From Camellia lanceoleosa (taxonomy: Eukaryota > Streptophyta > Magnoliopsida > Ericales > Theaceae): 64,000 nucleotides of DNA. The notes under the pieces were generated by a model, which worked only from the letters and a program-made list of their open reading frames with translations, made no database searches and had not been told where the DNA came from. Shown here piece after piece: positions 58,370 to 64,000 of this stretch. Location: NCBI GenBank assembly GCA_025200525.1, contig CM045763.1, positions 58,421,530 to 58,485,529 of the forward strand, given 5' to 3'. Both the position numbers and the translations under genes were made by a program. Within the stretch, counting starts at the first letter, position 1. Each line of letters starts with the position of its first letter.

Positions 58370-59345
58370 CTACAAATTACTGATTGAGAGGTTTTAACAG
58401 AAACAGCCAAAAGAAATAAATAAACTCAGGAATTCTTTGGTTCACCGGAATAGTGTCAAACAAAATAATCATTCTATCAAAATATCCATTTCCAGTCCTA
58501 TGTTTGGTTGACCAAAAAAAATGATCCTTCACTATGAGCATCTCCAATCCTTCGCCTTTCTTTAATTTGATGAAAAAGTGTTCAAAAATCATCTCCAATT
58601 TCATCAAATCAAGGGAGAGTTTTTTTTTTTTTCTTTAAATTGAGAACTCATGAAATTTAAATTTGATAAATTTTTTTTAAAAAGATGAAGCATTGGAGAT
58701 GACTTTTTTCCCATCAAATTAGATGAAAAGTGAAATTTGAGATGAGAAGGGAATTTTTAACAATATTTTGATGAAAATTTGATCAAAGGATTGAAGTAGT
58801 TTATATGAAATCAAAGTTTTTACTCAAATTTAGAATTAAATTAGATTAAAAAATTGGTGAAAGACTGGAGATGGTATCAAATTCAAATATGATGAATAAA
58901 AAGTTAAAGTGAGCTCAAATCATTTTATTAAACTTGTATCAAATAAAAAAAGCGGCAAATTTTTCACTAAATCAAGGTTGAACCAAATCTTTCAACAAAT
59001 TTTCAGCAGTCCTGCTTTACTTAAAATTTGATGAAATTTGTAAGGATTTAGAGATTATTTTCTTTCATTAAATCAAAAATGGATTTTCAAGAAGATTTGA
59101 TGAGGAAATTATTAAATAAATAAATAAAAATTAAAAAAAAGGAGAAAGTAAGGATTGGAGTGTAGCAAAGGCATTGAAAACAACCACTTCTATGAAAAAC
59201 ACACAAGAAAGAAATAGCAAAAACGAAAAATCGAACCTGTAATCTGATGGCACTTTCCGCAAGAAAGAGTGAGACAGAAATCGATTGGAAAATCAAACCG
59301 CAAAGATGCCCTTGAAAACTCTGAGTGCTTGTGAAGACTTATTAT
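58370..59345 (-). other. Intron and 5'UTR exon of NLR3
   Basis: A donor CAG|GTTCGATTTTTCG at 59237/59236 matches the NLR1 donor at 19618/19617, with the exon upstream (59237 to about 59345) also matching (ATCAGATTACAG, CTTGCGGAAAGTG). The intron would be about 867 bp. NLR2 lacks its own copy of this exon, so if NLR2 is transcribed it might start here. Repeated AAATTTGATGAAAT phrases fill the intron. Confidence 0.5.
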
Positions 59346-59720
59346 TGTTGGCTCACTCTTTTCTACCATAAATAAGTCTGTATTAGGCGAAGCATTCATC
59401 CAGTATTATTTTTATGACAGTTTTTTTATTTATTTATTTTACATAGGAATTGAGAGAAAAGAGCAAAAGAGGAAAGAAATTTAAAATATTGTCATTCAAG
59501 TTTAAAAATTAGGCTTATTTTTTAAACTATATGTCAATAAGATGATTGTTTGATAATTAAAAAATATTTAACTATCAATCAATTATATTCTTGACACATT
59601 ATTAAATCTGAAAAAATGAACTTCAAAAGTGAACTTATAAATCATTTTTCTTAAACACCATACAACCTAACTAGAGCATGTGGGGGTTGGGAAGGCAACC
59701 CAGGGTCGGCCAATCCCTAA

Positions 59721-60293
59721 GAGCATCAGCAATGGATTAGTCAAATATTGTGTTGGTGTCAGTTGCTAATTTTTGACTATTTCAAAACACTGTTTTGTGT
59801 TGCAATAAAGTTGTTAAAAGGTATGTTAGGATCAGTTGTTAAGTTATGTGTTAACTGTGGTTAGTGTTTTAGCCAGTGAGAGGGAGAGAGGGGACGTGGG
59901 AAGTGTTGTGGGGTCATCTGACCGAATGTCTGGTCAGTCGTCCCCCTAAACGCTCGGCCGGTTGTCTCCCCCGGACATCTGAACCCTTCAAGAAAAAAAT
60001 TTTAAAAAAAATTGTCGTTGATCGGTTGACTGGCCAGATGTCCAGCCCAATTCTGCTACCTTCATCTTCAGTAGAGCTTCCATAGAGAGAGAGAGAGAGA
60101 GAGCCTTCCATAAAGGATTTATTTATTTATTTTATTTATTATATATATACACTTAACACATCTATTGTACCACCACTCGCTCTCTAAAATTAACAAACTC
60201 TTCACACACATTTTTTGGCCCCACTTTTATCACTTTTTGTCATATTAATACACATTTTAACAAATAATTTTAGCCATCCTATTGTGGATGCTC
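59721..60293. mobile_element. Tourist-like MITE (PIF/Harbinger type)
   Basis: Ends GAGCATCAGCAATGGA and its near-complement TCCTATTGTGGATGCTC, flanked by 3-bp duplicates TAA at 59718-59720 and 60294-60296. The TAA target and GAGCATC ends fit PIF/Harbinger-derived MITEs. It holds a GC-richer centre, a (GA)n run near 60085-60102 and an (ATTT)n run near 60119-60140. No transposase. Confidence 0.8.
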
Positions 60294-62700
60294 TAATGTG
60301 AGTTATTTTTACTTCCTTTTTTTTTTTTTTTTAAGTTTGAAATTTTTATATTTCATATTTTTCAAAAGGAAAAATTGTGTGTAAATTCAAATCGAAAGTT
60401 ACGTTGAGAATTAATTTTAAGGACTAATCTTATTTTGCGAGAAAGATACTGGCTAGTAATGGTAGTTGGTGGCAGTGAGGTGGAAATGATGTTAAATAGA
60501 TAGGTGAATAGATACTTACATAGTGAACATTTAAATAAATAGTTGGATATTTGAATAGGTAATTATATAAATAGGTGACACGTGTATAAATAACAAATAA
60601 TTGTAATATGTGTACAGAGAGTAGCATGACTCCCTATATGTAGACATCCCAAATGAGGTGTGTATAGTAGCATGACCTCATATGTATATATGACTTTTAT
60701 TTTTACGAATACAAATATAAAATAAAATAAAATAATGAAACAAATTCGATAATAAATATTTTTTTATGGGTAAAGTATAAATATATTTTTTGAGATTTGT
60801 TAAAAATATAAATTGTTCCCTGTGATTCTAGAAGTTACATCCCACCCTTGAGGTTTACAATTTCATAACAAATAATTTTTTTTTATTAATAAATCATCAA
60901 GTCAATTAATAATTTTCAATGATATCAGAAATTTATTTCAGTTAATAATTCATGTAATTTTATTATTGTATAGGAAAATAATCAAAAATTTTATTTTTTT
61001 AATTAATTCTATTAAATAAAAAATTATAACAACAGAATACTTGTAAATTTTTAAATTATAGAGAGCAATCTATTTTTTAAACAAGTCTCAAAATATATAT
61101 TTGTAATTTATTCAATTTTTATTTATTTTGGGAGGCCTTGAGACAAAATTTCCCTAAGAGAAATGGTATTTAATATTGAATTTATTTTGATAAAATATTT
61201 TGGTGATATATCTAAAAAAATATTGAAACTTAATATGTCCCATAAGATATAAAAAAATTTAATTGATTGGATTTTGAATCTTATATTGTGTTAAACAAAT
61301 CCAAATAATTGATGCACGTAAAGTTTTTGGACAAAAATACATCACATGGCCGTCACGTGCGCCTATCAACAACAGTTAAGGAGCATGACCATCGTTTCAT
61401 AATAATGTTATATATATCAATTAGTGTATTAATTAATATATCAATTAATAATATGTCATAATTTAAAAGGTTTTTAGAATTTGTAATGTAATTAATGAGT
61501 GAGGTCAATAATAATATTATAACTAGTATTGATACACTAATTAATATATTAATTGGTGCATGTAGTACCACCGATCATTTCACCCACCCAACTCATTTTC
61601 CCCTCGGCTAATTTAATGCGATGTGTCAAATTCGCATAGTTTATTTTAAGGTATAGAAATGATATATTTCTTTAATTTAGGAATTTTAAAAGAGTATTAA
61701 TAATGTGAAAAATTTTAAAAATAAATTAATGTCAAAATATCACATCATATGGGACCCATATACTAATTAAAGCAATTAGAACTCTTAATTTAAAACTCTC
61801 AATCTTTTTTTTTAAGATAACAATTTTTCTCCGGTCTAAAATTGAATTGGACAGTATTGTTAAGTTAGGGGGGTTTGACTACAAGTCTATCACAATAAAT
61901 CAAACTGTTTATTGTATAGAGTTTATAGAGTATATTATTCTTATTAAAAATTATGTTGATCGGATATTGACAATCACTTGATCAGATTATATTTGTATTT
62001 GTGATTTATTTTTAAACTTATAATTGACTTCCAAAAAATATTAAAAAACATATGGATCAAAATTTTAAAATTCTACTAAAGAAGTACCTGTATTTTTTTT
62101 TCCCATCATATTATAGCTAAAATGCCCCTTTCCTTGCAGAATCAAAATGGGCTATTTTACGCAATATTTATAGATTCATATTCCTATTACTTCACAGAAC
62201 AAAATGCGAGGGTGTGCATTGCACATTGTACGAAATTCTATACAAAATTATATAAGTTAAATATAAATTTGCATAAACTCATAAAAATAAAAATTTATGT
62301 AATTATGTGAATTTATATTTAATTTACGTATTTTTGTAATATCACTTATGTAAATTTATAAAAACATACATAATTTTGTGTAAAATTATATATGACGCAC
62401 AATGCACAACAGAGAAATTTCCAACTTGAAGGGAAATATGCCACGAAATTACCTTCCACCTACTATATGCCCACCATAACACGTACTCTTGATCAAAAAT
62501 ATATTTTAAAGCAAATACTTTGAAAATTGTGTATTAAAAATATTGAGATGGTGAAAAAGTTAAAATATAGTTTTGAAATTTATAAAATTGTTTTGAAATT
62601 AGTCAAAAGTTTCCAATTTTTATTTTCTTTGTTTTTATTTTTATTTTTTTTTGAGCCACACCCATACTTGTATACTACGAATTTTAAGATCGTTATACAT
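60294..62700. other. AT-rich intergenic DNA with three foldback elements
   Basis: No gene seen. Foldbacks: 60772-61113 (arms TAAAGTATAAATATATTTTT and its near-complement ending TTGTAATTTATTC), 61402-61571 (MITE copy 2, listed separately) and 62212-62410 (arms GTGTGCATTGCACATTGTAC and near-complement ending CAATGCACAAC). Confidence 0.6.
61402..61571. mobile_element. Short MITE, copy 2
   Basis: Same family as 35733-35899: inverted ends (TATCAATTAGTGTATTAATTAA and its near-complement ending GGTGCATGTAGTACC) and a shared middle (GTCATAATTTAAAAGG, GAGGTCAATAATAAT). Confidence 0.75.
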
Positions 62701-64000
62701 GTGTAGAGGGTCAAAAATTAAGGTCCAAATTAAGTATGGGCCTAAGTGTTGAGGTTGTCCCCTTTAAGGCGACTAAGAATGACTAAACGAGCATGGGCTA
62801 AAATCTAAAGAAAGTGAGCCAACAAATGGGCCGAAGTAGGTCCCACTAAAGATCCGAACAGACACCACGAAAAAAATGTAAGTGAAGTTGCAGAGGCAAC
62901 ACTTGTAGCGGTTAAGTTGCCAAGGCACTTTATCTCAGCGCTGCCATTCCCAATATTGTAGGTTTCGCTGCCATCTGAAGTTGCTGAGGGAAAGAGAAAA
63001 CCGAAGCAACTAAGTTGTAAAGGCAACACTTACAGCGGTCAAGTTACTGAGGCATTTTGTCTCAGCGCCGTCATCCTTAATATTGTCAGGGTAGCCATTT
63101 GGACTTGCAACGGGAAATCACCACCACAACAACTATAGCCGCTGCAACTACGACAATCGCCGCAACTAACTTGCGAAGGGAGGCACCCTACCAAGGTGAT
63201 AGCAGTCTTTGGGAGAGGTTTCTCCTCTGTAAGCAAGGGCTGATAGCAAGCCTAGGACTGATAATAGGTCTCATATCTTGTTGGTTGAAGCTGATAGCAG
63301 GCCCAAAGGTAAATTGGTATACTGCGGCAATCTTGCGAAGATAAGAGCAGGGTAGCCCGAGTGTAAGGGACTCCATTTCCATTAGTCAGGTCATGGACCT
63401 ATCTTAGTCACATAGACAGGACTTAAGAAAGTCCTCTTGGGCTTGGTACTAAGACACAGCATGGTTGTAGCCTTCGCCCTGGGAAGCTAGGAAGTTTGTG
63501 GTTAGGTGGCTAAGAGTGGAGGTTTTGCTGAGGTGAACACAAAACATAGTCGATAGCAGGCTATGAAGTCCTGAAAATGCATGTACTAGCCAAATTGAAC
63601 TAAGAAGGTAAGTGCAGTGGCCAGGTTTTATCGCCACAAGTGCACTCACTAAGGTTCACACTGAGAAGGCAAGTTGCAGCAACAAACACTCCCGCCGCAA
63701 ATGCACTCGTTGTGGCGTTTGTAAGGTTCACACTGAGAAGGCAAGTTGCAGCAACAAACACTCCCGCCGCAAATGCACTCGTTGTGGCGTTTGTAAGGTT
63801 CACACTGAGAAGGCAAGTTGCAACGGCAAACACTCCCGCCGCAAGTGCACTCGCTGAGGCAGTTGTGTCAAACGGATAGTACACAGTACATGCAGAGGAA
63901 CGCGTGTCACTCCCAGCCTGGTAACTCAAGGCAGAATATTCTATATGATCCTCTAGGACACATGTCCTCTCTATTTGGCCACTTGGTATCCTCTTGGTAT
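62701..64000. other. GC-richer repeat region, possible start of an LTR element
   Basis: From TGTAGAGGGTC at 62701 the base composition rises. Two degenerate copies of a block of about 128 bp lie at 62880-63110 (GGCAACACTTNNAGCGG, TTNTCTCAGCGC, CAATATTGT). No protein domain is visible. The TGTAGA start resembles the TGTAGAC LTR family, but the matching end would lie outside the window. Confidence 0.35.
63651..63866. repeat. Three 72-bp tandem repeats
   Basis: Units at 63651-63722, 63723-63794 and 63795-63866, each opening AAGGTTCACACTGAGAAGG and containing CACTCCCGCCGCAA. Units 1 and 2 appear identical, unit 3 has several changes. A shortened unit precedes them (about 63602-63650). As 72 is a multiple of three, frames stay open on both strands without implying a protein. 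Confidence 0.9.

Noticed and set aside
63651..63866. CRISPR-like regular repeats
   Set aside because: The three 72-bp units are contiguous, with no spacers, in a plant genome context.
63600..63929. Repeat proteins encoded on both strands over the 72-bp repeats
   Set aside because: The unit length is a multiple of three, so any stop-free unit stays open when repeated. Both strands are equally open, and no start context or domain is seen.

Overview
The window is nuclear DNA of a flowering plant, almost certainly a eudicot. It is AT-rich and intron-bearing, holds plant-type CC-NB-LRR (CNL) resistance genes, and is packed with Ty1/copia and Ty3/gypsy (Tekay/Del-like chromovirus) retrotransposons and foldback MITEs. 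The species cannot be named from the sequence. Only one gene looks intact: a CNL of 874 codons at 16200-18824 on the minus strand.

Layout. (1) 1-11864: a minus-strand copia element (copia-1). Its right-hand LTR region is split by two solo LTRs: A (5086-8473, TSD AAAGG) and C (8981-11221, near-TSD). (2) 11865-23341: host DNA with the CNL gene (NLR1), its 5'UTR intron, a candidate 3' intron, and at least six foldback elements. (3) 23342-34639: gypsy-1 (minus strand, TSD ATTTT). A 4.2-kb solo LTR B (24632-28877, TSD CATGG) sits inside its chromodomain codons. (4) 34645-42105: host DNA with MITEs and a poly(A)-tailed retro-sequence, which is split by copia-2 (36215-41660, plus strand, TSD AGATG). 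(5) 42106-54033: gypsy-2 (minus strand), whose left LTR carries a nested related LTR, D (43446-45816). (6) 54034-59400: a paralogous NLR pseudogene (NLR2) and a 5' fragment of a third copy (NLR3). (7) 59400-64000: MITEs, then a GC-richer tandem-repeat region running off the window.

How the parts relate. About 13.1-20.05 kb (block A, NLR1) and about 35.9-59.4 kb (block B, NLR2/NLR3) are copies of one ancestral CNL segment. Block B is roughly 17 kb longer because of copia-2 and gypsy-2. Stretches flanking each insertion in B line up with continuous sequence in A, and vice versa for MITEs in A, so the paralogues act as each other's empty sites. NLR1 stayed open. NLR2 gained two frameshifts and several stops, mostly explicable as C-to-T transitions.

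Most notable signals: (a) arrays of CpG-rich palindromes (CTCGAG, CACGTG and CACGCG cores) in several unrelated LTR elements; (b) patchy differences between otherwise near-identical LTR copies in which CAGT in one copy faces GAT or CGAT in the other, either an unusual mutation pattern or an assembly/consensus artefact; (c) a conserved splice-donor-like site overlapping the stop codon of NLR1. I found no tRNA, rRNA, CRISPR or prokaryotic-type features.
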